Positions 7,851 through 16,441 of a stretch of DNA of 51,639 nt are shown piece by piece. The stretch is from positions 1 to 51,639 of the forward strand of contig CATWSG010000014.1 of NCBI GenBank assembly GCA_958353395.1. Reading direction: 5' to 3'. Below the pieces are notes generated by a model. It was not told the origin of the DNA. It did no database searches and worked only from the letters and a program-made list of their open reading frames with translations. Positions within the stretch are counted from its first letter, which is position 1; the number at the start of each line of letters is the position of its first letter. The translations under genes and the position numbers were made by a program. This stretch comes from an uncultured Collinsella sp. (GTDB lineage: Bacteria; Actinomycetota; Coriobacteriia; Coriobacteriales; Coriobacteriaceae).

Positions 7851-8380
7851 AGCAGCCCACGCTCCAAAAGCATCTCGGCACAAAGGTAGGAAACGTCCTC
7901 GAAGGACTTGTTGCGAATATCAAGGGTAAGGTCGGCGGCCTGGCGATACAGCGGACGGCGATGCTCAAACAGGCGCGCGGCATGCTCGGGAGAGCGAAAA
8001 TCGGGGCGCGTGTCGGACCGACGAATCTGGCGAATCGAATCCTCGAAGTCGCCCTCGAGGTAAACGCACGTACCCATATCGTGCATCAGCTCAATATTCA
8101 CCGGCGTTTCGACGATACCGCCCCCGCACGAAACCAACAGGCTGCGCTCGCTTTGGAGCGAACGGAGCGCCGAGGTCTCGAGCTCGCGAAAACGATCCTC
8201 GCCCTCGGTCTCAAAAATCTCGGTTACCGACTTGCCGCAACGGCGCACGACCAGACGGTCGGTATCGATAAAACGCCGCTTGAACATGGTGCCCACGTTG
8301 CGCGCAAGCGTCGACTTGCCCGCGCCCAAAAAGCCGATAAAGAAGATATGGTCGCAGCCGTGTTTGATGTGCTGGGACAT
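7847..8380 (-). CDS. aroK: Shikimate kinase
   Basis: This enzyme phosphorylates shikimate with ATP, the fifth step of the shikimate pathway. The 177-residue protein has the P-loop GFLGAGKST at residues 16-24, the substrate-binding Asp in FIDTDRL, the Arg in RFRELE, the GGG loop (SCGGGIVE) and an Arg in HRRPLY near the C-terminus. The usual RPLL lid motif reads RPDF, which is unusual but lies in a variable part. The downstream gene is an AroB homologue without catalytic residues, and no other shikimate gene is in the window, so a live pathway must rely on distant genes. It starts eight bases after yqeG. Confidence 0.88.
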   Translation of the reverse strand: MSQHIKHGCDHIFFIGFLGAGKSTLARNVGTMFKRRFIDTDRLVVRRCGKSVTEIFETEGEDRFRELETSALRSLQSERSLLVSCGGGIVETPVNIELMHDMGTCVYLEGDFEDSIRQIRRSDTRPDFRSPEHAARLFEHRRPLYRQAADLTLDIRNKSFEDVSYLCAEMLLERGLL

Positions 8381-8388
8381 GACGAGAC

Positions 8389-8886
8389 CTATTCCTCGCA
8401 GGGAAGGTCGCGCAGGGCCCGGCGCTCAAAGATACGGAAGATCTGCGTATACCACAGGTCCTGCGTCGCCTGCGGCTTTACCAGGATGGTATCGACGCCG
8501 GCGAAGTTGCCGCTCCACACGTCCGTGTAGAGCTGATCACCGATCAGCACGGCCTCGCCGGCTGTGGCGCCGAGGCGCTTAAGGCCCGCCTTGAGGGCAA
8601 ACGGCGCCGGCTTCATGGCGTGGCTGATGGCCTCGAGTCCCAGCTCGCGCGCAGAGCTCATGACCTGGTCGCGATGCCAGTTGTTGGACACCATGCACAG
8701 CTTAAAGCCTTTGGCGCGGGCGGCGTCGAGCCAAGCGGAAACCGCGGCGGGAACCTGCTCGGTGTCGCGCGGCACCAGGGTGTTATCGCGATCGAGCAGA
8801 ATGGCGCGTTTGCCGTCGGCCCACAGGGTATCAAGGTCGATGCGATCGACCGAGGCAACGTATCGTTTGGGGCTAAAAATCCTCAT
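8389..8886 (-). CDS. yqeG: YqeG family HAD phosphatase
   Basis: This is a small cytosolic HAD-superfamily hydrolase of 165 residues. Motif I is LLDRDNTLV with the nucleophile Asp at residue 32 and the second Asp at 34. Motif II is MVSNN, and motif III/IV includes IGDQLYTDVWSGNFAG. This matches the YqeG (HAD-IIIA) family; in other bacteria the physiological substrate is mostly undefined. The ATG at 8886 is chosen because it starts one base after the mltG stop; only a weak GGAAT precedes it. It lies between mltG and aroK in the alaS operon. Confidence 0.88.
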   Translation of the reverse strand: MRIFSPKRYVASVDRIDLDTLWADGKRAILLDRDNTLVPRDTEQVPAAVSAWLDAARAKGFKLCMVSNNWHRDQVMSSARELGLEAISHAMKPAPFALKAGLKRLGATAGEAVLIGDQLYTDVWSGNFAGVDTILVKPQATQDLWYTQIFRIFERRALRDLPCEE

Positions 8887-8887
8887 G

Positions 8888-10321
8888 CTAATTCCAAGAC
8901 TGTTGATGCTCTTCGTAGGTTTGCGAGAAGTACTCCTCGTCCTGCGTAATGTAGAAATACAGGTCATCAGAGTCGGTCGGCTCAAGGGTGGCCTTGAGCG
9001 CCTCGAGCGACGGAGAGCAGATGGGCGTGGGCGGCAGGCCCTCATGCTTATAGGTGTTATACGGACTATCGCTCTGCAGGTCGTCGGCGGTAACCTCGCC
9101 ACCGGTGACATACATCATAGTCGCATCGCTATTGAGATAGCGCAGGCCATCGAGCTTGCCGGCAAGGCGGTTGTAGAAGACCGAGGCCACGTGCGCACGT
9201 TGATCGGCGTTGAGGCCCTCGCGCTCAACGATAGAGGCCAAGTTGACGATGTCGTAATCGGACATCTCCACGCCGTAGCGCTCCTTGATGTTGGCTTCGC
9301 AGCTCGCAAAGTCAAGCGACTTGTACTCGGTCTTAAACTGATCGAGCATAGCGCGAATCACGTCATCGGCCGTCGGCGAATCGCCCAGCGAATAGGTCTT
9401 CGGGAACAAGAAACCCTCGAGCGAGTCGTTGGCGGCGCCCTTAAGGAAGCTATAGTCGTCAACGTAGTTGGAGGCCTTGGCCTGGTTGAGGAAGTCTTCC
9501 TTAGAGATGCTGTCGTAGGCCTGGGCCACACGGTCGGCGACTTGATCGACCGTTAGGCCCTCAGGGATAGTCAGCGCATTGGAGCCCGCGTTGGGGCCTT
9601 CCATGAGCTGCTGAACAACCTTGGTCGCATCCATGAGTGTGGTGAACGAATAATCACCAGGCTTGAGCGACATATCGGCGTTGAGCTTTTTCACCGCCGC
9701 ATAATAATCCTTGGGATTTTCGACGATATGATTCTCGGAGAGAATCGAAGCGATGCTGTCACCCGAGGCACCATCGGGAATCGTGATAGTAACCTGCTGG
9801 CCTGCAACGACTTTCGCACCCTCACCGCCAAAGAAGCCCTTGGCGGCTGGCACGACAAAGAAAACGATCGCGACAAGCGCAAGCACGGCAACAACGCCAC
9901 CGATAATCATAGGCACCGGGGAGCTTTTCTTTTGAGCACCGCGACGAGCATGCGTGTTGTAGCTCGAGCGGGTCGCCGGAGCAACGCCATGCGAACCACG
10001 AGCGTGATGCGAATGCGATTGGGGGGCCTGCGTTCGCTGGGTAGGTGCCTGCTGCTTAAAGCGGGTGCCGACTGCAGGCTGGGCCGTACGAGCAGTGGGC
10101 TGCTGAGCCGCGTGAGAAGCCGAATGCTGAACCGAACGAGCAGAAGGCTGCTGACCCGTCCGTTGAACAGGTTGGGCCGAACGAGAGAAGGACTGCGCCG
10201 GGTGCGCGGCAGGCTGAGCTGCGCGCTGCGTCGGCTGTGCCGGACGCTGGCCAGGCTGGGCAGGGCGCGACGCCGGCTGCTGTGTACGATTCGGCTGGCG
10301 CGGATCGGAAGCACTAGGCAT
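8888..10321 (-). CDS. mltG: Endolytic transglycosylase MltG with long disordered N-terminus
   Basis: MltG cleaves nascent peptidoglycan strands at the membrane and limits glycan chain length. The 477-residue protein begins with about 135 residues rich in Gln, Pro, Ala, Arg and Ser (repeated AQP-like units). A single membrane segment follows at about 136-158, then a LysM-like subdomain and the YceG/MltG domain. Catalytic Glu (about residue 366) lies in ASIVEREG, and the family signature YNTYKHEGLPPTPICSP is present. GAGGAGG six bases before the ATG fixes the start at 10321, eight bases inside ruvX. The N-terminal tail would be cytoplasmic, which is common in actinobacterial homologues. Confidence 0.93.
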   Translation of the reverse strand: MPSASDPRQPNRTQQPASRPAQPGQRPAQPTQRAAQPAAHPAQSFSRSAQPVQRTGQQPSARSVQHSASHAAQQPTARTAQPAVGTRFKQQAPTQRTQAPQSHSHHARGSHGVAPATRSSYNTHARRGAQKKSSPVPMIIGGVVAVLALVAIVFFVVPAAKGFFGGEGAKVVAGQQVTITIPDGASGDSIASILSENHIVENPKDYYAAVKKLNADMSLKPGDYSFTTLMDATKVVQQLMEGPNAGSNALTIPEGLTVDQVADRVAQAYDSISKEDFLNQAKASNYVDDYSFLKGAANDSLEGFLFPKTYSLGDSPTADDVIRAMLDQFKTEYKSLDFASCEANIKERYGVEMSDYDIVNLASIVEREGLNADQRAHVASVFYNRLAGKLDGLRYLNSDATMMYVTGGEVTADDLQSDSPYNTYKHEGLPPTPICSPSLEALKATLEPTDSDDLYFYITQDEEYFSQTYEEHQQSWN

Positions 10322-10742
10322 GCGAAACCTCCTCGTTTTTACGATCGAGCCACGTCTGCAAAAACAGGCTGGCGGCAATCATGTCGATCTTGCCCCTCAT
10401 CTGCTTTTCATTAAGCCCCTGCTCTCGCAGGATACGCTTGGCCTCTTGCGAGGACAGACGCTCGTCCTCAAACTCCAACGGAAGATCGAGCTCGTCGGCA
10501 ATCTTTTGCGCCACAGCGGCAACGCGCTCGGCCTGAGGGCCGGGCTCACCGGCCATGGTCAGGGGACGTCCGCTCACCAGGATGTCGGGCTCATAGTCCT
10601 CAACCAGGTAGCGGAACGTCTTGGCCATACCGGTGACCTCGGCAGCCGGAAGCACCTTGACAGGCATCGCCATCTTGCCATCACGGCTCGAGACGGCGAT
10701 GCCAATCCTGGTCTCCCCTATGTCCAGCGCGAGCGCAACCAC
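10314..10742 (-). CDS. ruvX: YqgF/RuvX family nuclease (pre-16S rRNA processing)
   Basis: This is an RNase H-fold protein of 142 residues, the usual length. YqgF acts in maturation of the 16S rRNA 5' end; a Holliday-junction resolvase role has also been proposed. Visible acidic and motif residues are ALDIGETRIGIAVS at the N-terminus, SGRPLTMAGEPG, EDERLSSQEA and a terminal KIDMIAASLFL. The start is GTG at 10742 with a modest AAGAAG upstream. It starts 17 bases after the alaS stop, and its end overlaps mltG. The alaS-ruvX-mltG order is widely conserved. Confidence 0.92.
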   Translation of the reverse strand: MVALALDIGETRIGIAVSSRDGKMAMPVKVLPAAEVTGMAKTFRYLVEDYEPDILVSGRPLTMAGEPGPQAERVAAVAQKIADELDLPLEFEDERLSSQEAKRILREQGLNEKQMRGKIDMIAASLFLQTWLDRKNEEVSHA

Positions 10743-10759
10743 AGCGACTTCTTAGATTC

Positions 10760-13417
10760 TTAGGCGCCGAGCGCGGTCTTAGCGGCCGCGAGGGCATCGG
10801 CGATGCCGGCAGCGTTCTTGCCACCGGCCTGGGCCATGTTGGGACGACCGCCACCGCGACCGTCGACCAGACCCGCGATCTGCTTGATCACGTTACCGGC
10901 GTGGAAACCGGCCTTGACGGCGTCATCGGAGCCGGCAGCGAGCAAGGCCGGAGTGCCCTTCTCAGTCACGCTGGCGACGACACAAGCGACAGGGCCGGCG
11001 ACCTTCTGGTGCACGGTATCCCATACGTTGCGCAGGTCGGCAGCCTCAAGGCCCTGGAGCTCAGCGACAACGAGCTTATAGCCGTCGAGCTCGACGGCGC
11101 CCTCGATGGCGCTGGAGATGGCGTCGGAGGAGCCACCGGTCAGAGCCTTCTTGAGCTTATTGGACGTCTCGCGCAGCTCGGCCTGCAGGTTCTCCACGCG
11201 AGCGGGAACCTCATCCACGCGGCACTTGAGCGCAGTAGCAGCGGCGTCAACGAGTGCCAGGCGGTCGGCCATATAGTCGAGAGCACCCTTAGAGGTCACG
11301 GCCTCGATACGACGGACATTCGAGCCCGTAGAGGACTCGGAAATGATCTTGAACAGGCCAATCTCAGCAGTGTTGGCAGCGTGCGTGCCACCGCAGAGCT
11401 CGCGGGAGAACGGCTGGTCCTCGGCGCCCACGGAGACGACGCGGACGACATCGCCGTACTTCTCGCCAAACAGAGCGACAGCGCCGGCGGCCTTAGCCTC
11501 GTCGATGCCCATGACACGGGTCACGACCGGCTTGGAAGCGAAGATCTGCTGGTTGACCAGGTCCTCGACAGCCTTGAGCTGCTCGGAGGACAGGGCCTCG
11601 AAGTGCGTGAAGTCAAAGCGCAGGTGCTCTGGCGTCACCAGCGAGCCGGCCTGAGAGACGTGCTCGCCCAGGACCTGCTTAAGGGCGGCGTCGAGCAGGT
11701 GCGTGGCGGTGTGGTTGCGGCGCAGGAAACCACGGCGCTCGGCGTCGAGCGCGGCGGTAACAGCGGCACCGACAGTCAGCGTGCCATCGGCAACGTGCGC
11801 GACGTGGGCATACAGGCCGTTGTGGTTCTTGGTGTCGGCAACGGTCAGAACAAAGCCCTCGGCGGAAAGCTTGCCGGCATCGCCCTGCTGACCACCCATC
11901 TCGGCATAGAACGGGGTGCGGTCGAGCACAACCTCGACGTCCTCGCCGGCGGCAGCGGACTCGACGGACTCGCCGTTGCGCACGATGGCGACAACCTTGG
12001 CGCCCTCGATCACATCGTTGTCATAGCCGTCGAACTCGGTCGCAGCGACCTTGTCGGAAAGCTCAACCCACACGTCGTTGAAGCTGCCCCAGGCGTCGCC
12101 CTTGGCATTGGCGCGGGCGCGGGCCTTCTGGTCCTCCATGCAGGAGGTGAAGCCGTCCATGTCGACGTCGTGGCCAGCGGTGCCGGCGATCTCGACGGTT
12201 AGGTCGATGGGGAAACCAAAGGTGTCGTGCAGCTTAAAGGCAACATCGCCCGGAAGCACAGCGCCCTCGGCAAGCGCTGCCAGTGCCTCATCCAGGTAGA
12301 CGCGACCGTTGTCGAGCGTCGTGGAGAAGCGCTCCTCCTCGGAGGCAACGATACCCTTGACGAGCGCGACGTTCTTGAGCAGATCGGGATAGGCCTCGCC
12401 CATCTGAGCGTTAACCTCGTCGATGAACTTGGTCAGGAAGGCGCCCTCGATGCCCAGCAGGCGACCGTGGAACACGGCACGACGGAGCAGGCGGCGAAGG
12501 ACGTACTCGCGACCCTCGTTACCGGGGAGGATGCCATCCGAAATCATAAAGTCGACGGCACGGGAGTGGTCGGCGATGATACGCAGGGAGCGGCTGGCGC
12601 CGGAGTAATCGTCGGCGTCATAGGTCTTGCCGCTAATCTTCTCGCCCAGCTTGATGAGGTGCTGCATCAGATCGCCGTCGTAGTTGGCGGTCTTGTGCTG
12701 CATGATGGCAGCCATGCGCTCCAGGCCCATGCCCGTATCGAGGTTGCGGTGCGGCAGCTCCGGCATGGAGCCGTCCTCCTGGCGGTCGTACTGGGTAAAG
12801 ACGAGGTTCCAGAACTCCAGGAAGCGGTCGCAGTCGCAGCCAGGCTTGCAGTCGGGGCTGCCGCAGCCGACCTCCTCGCCCATGTCAAAGTAAATCTCGG
12901 AGCACGGACCGCAGGGACCGGTGGGGCCAGCGGCCCAGAAGTTGTCGTCCTCGCCCAGGCGGGAGATGTGGTCCTCAGCAACGCCCAGAGAACGCCACAC
13001 GTCGTGGGTCTCGTCGTCCTCGGTAAAGACGGTAAAGTACAGGCGGTCGAGCGGCAGCTTGAACTCCTCGGTGATGAGCTCAAAGGCCCAGGCGCAAGCC
13101 TGCTCCTTGGAGACGCCGCCAAAAGAGAAGTCGCCGAGCATCTCGAAGAAGGACAGGTGACGGCCGTCCTCGCCGATGCAATCGATGTCGTTGGTGCGGA
13201 CGCACTTCTGGCAGGAAATCGCGCCGATCTCCTTCATGGTCTTCTTGCCCTGGTAGTACTCCTTAAACTGGTTCATGCCGGCGTTGGCAAGCAGCAGCGA
13301 AGGATCGTCGGGAACAAGAGACGAAGAAGGATAGAGCTTAAGACCGCGCTCCTCAAAGAAGTTGAGGAACTTGGAGCGGATCTCGGCCGTAGTCATTGAC
13401 GGGTAGTCAGCACTCAT
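10760..13417 (-). CDS. alaS: Alanyl-tRNA synthetase
   Basis: This enzyme charges tRNA-Ala and edits mischarged Ser and Gly. It has 885 residues, close to the 876 of Escherichia coli. The catalytic class II domain opens with FLNFFEERG and LVPDDPSLLLANAGMNQF. The editing domain zinc site is HTATH plus CGGTH. A C-Ala domain ends the protein with the GGGRPNMAQAGG segment. It has a Cys-rich insertion (GCGSPDCKPGCDCD). The ATG at 13417 is chosen because GAGGAG lies nine bases upstream; ATG at 13396 is an alternative. It is the first gene of the alaS-ruvX-mltG-yqeG-aroK-aroB-like operon. Confidence 0.96.
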   Translation of the reverse strand: MSADYPSMTTAEIRSKFLNFFEERGLKLYPSSSLVPDDPSLLLANAGMNQFKEYYQGKKTMKEIGAISCQKCVRTNDIDCIGEDGRHLSFFEMLGDFSFGGVSKEQACAWAFELITEEFKLPLDRLYFTVFTEDDETHDVWRSLGVAEDHISRLGEDDNFWAAGPTGPCGPCSEIYFDMGEEVGCGSPDCKPGCDCDRFLEFWNLVFTQYDRQEDGSMPELPHRNLDTGMGLERMAAIMQHKTANYDGDLMQHLIKLGEKISGKTYDADDYSGASRSLRIIADHSRAVDFMISDGILPGNEGREYVLRRLLRRAVFHGRLLGIEGAFLTKFIDEVNAQMGEAYPDLLKNVALVKGIVASEEERFSTTLDNGRVYLDEALAALAEGAVLPGDVAFKLHDTFGFPIDLTVEIAGTAGHDVDMDGFTSCMEDQKARARANAKGDAWGSFNDVWVELSDKVAATEFDGYDNDVIEGAKVVAIVRNGESVESAAAGEDVEVVLDRTPFYAEMGGQQGDAGKLSAEGFVLTVADTKNHNGLYAHVAHVADGTLTVGAAVTAALDAERRGFLRRNHTATHLLDAALKQVLGEHVSQAGSLVTPEHLRFDFTHFEALSSEQLKAVEDLVNQQIFASKPVVTRVMGIDEAKAAGAVALFGEKYGDVVRVVSVGAEDQPFSRELCGGTHAANTAEIGLFKIISESSTGSNVRRIEAVTSKGALDYMADRLALVDAAATALKCRVDEVPARVENLQAELRETSNKLKKALTGGSSDAISSAIEGAVELDGYKLVVAELQGLEAADLRNVWDTVHQKVAGPVACVVASVTEKGTPALLAAGSDDAVKAGFHAGNVIKQIAGLVDGRGGGRPNMAQAGGKNAAGIADALAAAKTALGA

Positions 13418-13463
13418 AGAGGGAATCTCCTCGGTTTCACATCGAAACAGTTCAAACGTAACG

Positions 13464-13491
13464 ATATTACCATCCCACCGCGCAAGTGCAA
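13464..13491 (-). promoter_or_regulatory. Promoter of the alaS operon
   Basis: On the minus strand TTGCAC (13486-13491) and TATAAT-like TAATAT (13464-13469) are separated by 16 bases, 46 bases upstream of the alaS ATG. The leader is too short to hold a T-box, unlike ileS in this window. Confidence 0.6.
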
Positions 13492-13615
13492 AAAAGAGGG
13501 CCGGCAAACAGCGACCCTCCAGCGAAAGTGCATGTTATTTAGGACAGCCAAAGTCTTTGAAAAACTAATGACTGCTGTAGAATTACATATAAGAGCTACT
13601 CGAAAGGAGCGATCG

Positions 13616-13855
13616 ATGAAAAGCAAACGATTTGTCCTGAATGCACTTCTGGTAGTAGCACTTTTAGCGCTCTTGGCCTTCTCCTGCTGGTACGCAAACC
13701 AACCAGCATTTGGCTACGTATTGTATGCAGCAATGTCCGGCGATAATGCATATTACGCTCTACGCGCAATTGACGTTCTCTTTTTCTATGTAGCCGGCCC
13801 CTTATCAATCGCTTTGCTCGCATTTCTTGTCATTTACAACTTCAAGAAGCGTTAA
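13616..13855 (+). CDS. Small two-helix membrane protein, unknown function
   Basis: The 79-residue protein starts MKSKRF, with AAAGGAGC upstream of the ATG. There are two predicted membrane segments: about residues 7-25 (NALLVVALLALLAFSCW) and about 53-75. A polar loop between them carries aromatic residues, and the end is basic (NFKKR). I recognise no family. It is the only plus-strand gene among minus-strand neighbours, and its composition is more AT-rich than theirs. A weak promoter (TTGAAA at 13557, TAGAAT at 13578, 15 bases apart) lies upstream. The stop is six bases from the end of the convergent AI-2E transporter gene, with no terminator hairpin between them. The start, SD and lower GC suggest a real but possibly acquired gene. 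Confidence 0.65.
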   Translation: MKSKRFVLNALLVVALLALLAFSCWYANQPAFGYVLYAAMSGDNAYYALRAIDVLFFYVAGPLSIALLAFLVIYNFKKR

Positions 13856-13861
13856 TAGGAC

Positions 13862-15274
13862 CTAATTAGAATCCGAATCGTCCATGGAGCCGTCGATGCC
13901 GGTTTTGGTATCGTCGTCCGAGTTGGAGTCATCGTCCTTGGCAAAGGGGTTCTTGAAGAAGCCCGTGGCATCGGGCTGCAGACCAGAGAGCTTAATCCAG
14001 GGATTATCGAGCTCGGGCTTGGGCATGGCCTTGGCCTCGGGCGCAGTCTCGTTGCCGATGAGCTCAGACTCGTAGATGAAGGTGTCGTCGCCGAGCGCGT
14101 CGTAGGCGGCGACCGGGTTGCCATCGGCATCGCGGTACGGCGTGCCCTTAAACACGGCGCCGTCATAGGCCACAAGCTGGCGGCCGGTCTCATTCTCGAA
14201 GTAGTACACGAAGATACCCTTGAGGGCCGCACACAGCGGGATGGCAATAATCATGCCGATGGGCCCCATGAGTGCCGAGCCAATAACGAGCGCCGTGAGG
14301 CTCATGATGGGATGCACCTGCACCGAGCTCTGCATGACCTTGGGCGAAATGACGTTATCGGTGACGTTTTGCGCGACCATAGTCACGATGAGCGTCCATA
14401 ACGCCAACATAGGGCTGAACATGAAACCGAGCACTGTGGCGATTGCTGCGCTCACCCAAGGACCGACGACCGGAACCAAATGCATGATGCCGGTAAAGAT
14501 AGCCATGAGCGCCGCATACGGATGGCCGATGATCATAAAACCGATAAAGGCGAGGAAACCACCGCAGATGGACGTCACGACCATACCGCGCATGTAGCCG
14601 CCGACAGAGCGAGAAAGAATGGCGACCATAAAGCGGTACGAGGTCTCCTTCTCCTGACCGATGATGGTGCAAATCTCGTGGTGCATGCGAGGGTAGTCGC
14701 AGGCCATCCAGTAGGCAAGCACCAGACCAAGGAAGATCACGAACAACTGCGAAGCCGTATTGGTGATGAGCGGGAACACACCGCGGCCAAGCTCGGCAGC
14801 GATCTGAGACACATACTTCGATGCCACGGCAACCAGCGACGAAAGATTATCGTCCAAATACTCCTTGAGCGGCGTGTTGTTGAGCGTCTTGGCATGCGAG
14901 ATCATCTCGTTGAGATCGCCACCCGCAACACGAAGCTGCTCGGGCAGGCGGCTCAGGACTTCCATGATCTGACCAAAGAGAATCGGCGACAAGATGCAAA
15001 CGACACCGACGAGCACGGCAACAACAACAATTAGCGCAATAAGCGAACCGATGCCGCGATTCACGCCATGGTGCTCGAGCCAGTTGGTGATCGGGGACAT
15101 CACAAAAGCAATGATGGAGCCAACGGCAAGAAACTCAATAACCGGTGCCAGGATGCCCATAAGGTTAAAGATGACAGCAGCAATAACAATGCAGCCGACA
15201 ACAGCCCAAATGCGCAGCGTCAGAACGCGGGTGTCGCGCAGCACGCGATCGGTTTGTTGGGGGTGCTCACTCAT
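13862..15274 (-). CDS. AI-2E family transporter
   Basis: This is a polytopic membrane protein of 470 residues of the AI-2E transporter (UPF0118, YdiK/TqsA/PerM) family. Hydrophobic segments include residues about 20-60, 75-105, a pair near 165-190, and a cluster at about 230-340 that includes HPYAALMAIFTGIMHLVPVVG and the conserved GPIGMIIAIPL. The last 120 or so residues form a cytosolic acidic tail (KDDDSNSDDD). Family members have been linked to autoinducer-2 export or sodium-proton exchange; the substrate here is unknown. The start overlaps the stop of the upstream sigma factor gene by four bases (ATGA), so it is co-translated with the sigma block. Confidence 0.85.
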   Translation of the reverse strand: MSEHPQQTDRVLRDTRVLTLRIWAVVGCIVIAAVIFNLMGILAPVIEFLAVGSIIAFVMSPITNWLEHHGVNRGIGSLIALIVVVAVLVGVVCILSPILFGQIMEVLSRLPEQLRVAGGDLNEMISHAKTLNNTPLKEYLDDNLSSLVAVASKYVSQIAAELGRGVFPLITNTASQLFVIFLGLVLAYWMACDYPRMHHEICTIIGQEKETSYRFMVAILSRSVGGYMRGMVVTSICGGFLAFIGFMIIGHPYAALMAIFTGIMHLVPVVGPWVSAAIATVLGFMFSPMLALWTLIVTMVAQNVTDNVISPKVMQSSVQVHPIMSLTALVIGSALMGPIGMIIAIPLCAALKGIFVYYFENETGRQLVAYDGAVFKGTPYRDADGNPVAAYDALGDDTFIYESELIGNETAPEAKAMPKPELDNPWIKLSGLQPDATGFFKNPFAKDDDSNSDDDTKTGIDGSMDDSDSN

Positions 15275-16062
15275 GAACGAATCATCACTCCGTCGGGGTC
15301 GATCTTGTCCTGAATCTTCTTAAGCGTGCGGCGCAGCAGACGCGAGACCTGCACCTGCGAGATGCCCAGCTTCTTGGCAATCTCGATCTGGGTCATGCCC
15401 TTCACAAAGCGCAGCTCGATCACCTCGCGCTCACGCGGCGAGAAATCGCGGATGGCTTCCTCGATCACCAGGCGGTCATCGGTAAAGTCGAGCTCGTTGT
15501 CATCGTCGGCGTAACGGTCGAGAATCGAGGGCGCATCGTCGGAATCGGACGCACCAGGAGCCTCGATGGGCACCGAGGTATAGGCCGAAGACGATTCCAT
15601 AGCCTCGAGGACCTCATCGACAGTCACATCTAGATACTCAGCGATCTCCTCAACCTTGGGCGAACGCTGCAGCTCGTTGGTAAGTTTGTCAGTAGCCTGG
15701 TTGACCTTGGCCGAGAGCTCCTGCAGACGACGCGGTACGCGCACACTCCAGCCCTTGTCGCGAAAATGGCGTTTGATCTCGCCCAGGATAGTGGGTGTCG
15801 CAAACGTCGTGAACTCGAGTCCGCGCTCGGGATCAAAACGGTCGATAGCCTTGAGCAAGCCCAGATAGCCGACCTGCATGAGATCGTCGAGCGGCTCGCC
15901 GCGATTCTTAAATTTGTTGGCAAGAAACCTTACCAGGTTCATATGGGACATGACGAGCTGCTCACGGGCGTCCGGATCACCGGTCTCCTTGTAACGACGA
16001 AACAGCTCGCGAGTTTTCTCCTTGTCCCAAGCGGTCTTGCCGCTCCGGGAACGTTCGGTCAT
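15271..16062 (-). CDS. SigB/SigF-type alternative sigma factor
   Basis: This is an RNA polymerase sigma factor of the SigB/SigF/SigG group, 263 residues. Region 2 contains DDLMQVGYLGLLKAIDRF and TTFATPTILGEIKRHFRDK. Region 3 follows (RVPRRLQELS). Region 4 holds the helix-turn-helix MTQIEIAKKLGISQVQVSRL. An acidic linker (about 175-195, rich in Asp) separates regions 3 and 4. It is encoded directly after an RsbW-like protein, the classic anti-sigma/sigma order, and is followed by an overlapping AI-2E transporter gene. The regulon cannot be read from this window. I did not find a clear SigB-type promoter ahead of the block. Confidence 0.92.
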   Translation of the reverse strand: MTERSRSGKTAWDKEKTRELFRRYKETGDPDAREQLVMSHMNLVRFLANKFKNRGEPLDDLMQVGYLGLLKAIDRFDPERGLEFTTFATPTILGEIKRHFRDKGWSVRVPRRLQELSAKVNQATDKLTNELQRSPKVEEIAEYLDVTVDEVLEAMESSSAYTSVPIEAPGASDSDDAPSILDRYADDDNELDFTDDRLVIEEAIRDFSPREREVIELRFVKGMTQIEIAKKLGISQVQVSRLLRRTLKKIQDKIDPDGVMIRS

Positions 16063-16063
16063 A

Positions 16064-16441
16064 TTAGATATCCGCCTTGAGGTCGAGGGAAAGCGTCAGG
16101 GGCGCCGTAGTCTTTTCGTAGGAGTCGCACACGCTCGCGAGGATGAGCTCGGCATACACCGCAGCCTGGTCGTCTTCATCGACCGTAGCCTGGTCGCCAA
16201 AGGTAATAGTCATGCCAACGTGGGTCTCATCGACATCGAATTTGATGGTGATGTCATCGCAGTCGACCGCGGTGCAACCAAAGATGAAAGCCTCCTCAGC
16301 AGCCATGCGGATGTCCTCGATGCGATCGACAGACATAGAGCACAGGGCACCAACGTTGGCTGCCGTCATGCGCACAAGGCGAGCGAGACGCGGGTCACCG
16401 GCAACGGTCAGCGTGATAGGGCAGGTTGCTTCGCTACTCAT
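16064..16441 (-). CDS. RsbW-like anti-sigma homologue lacking the ATP-binding motifs
   Basis: The 125 residues align with the N-terminal two thirds of RsbW/SpoIIAB (GHKL fold): ITLTVAGDPRLARLVR, then DRIEDIRMAAEEA. RsbW proteins bind the sigma factor and use ATP to phosphorylate an anti-anti-sigma factor. Here the N-box asparagine is absent (AAEEAFIFGCTA at about 47-58). The G1 aspartate-glycine motif is replaced by FGDQATVDEDD, and the G2 GGLGL loop is missing. The protein may still bind sigma without kinase activity. The ATG at 16441 is eight bases inside the DUF948 gene. The sigma gene starts one base after its stop. No STAS-domain partner (RsbV type) is in the window. Confidence 0.75.
   Translation of the reverse strand: MSSEATCPITLTVAGDPRLARLVRMTAANVGALCSMSVDRIEDIRMAAEEAFIFGCTAVDCDDITIKFDVDETHVGMTITFGDQATVDEDDQAAVYAELILASVCDSYEKTTAPLTLSLDLKADI

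Noticed and set aside
13418..13463. T-box leader for alaS
   Set aside because: The promoter lies only about 46 bases from the start codon, leaving no room for a T-box.
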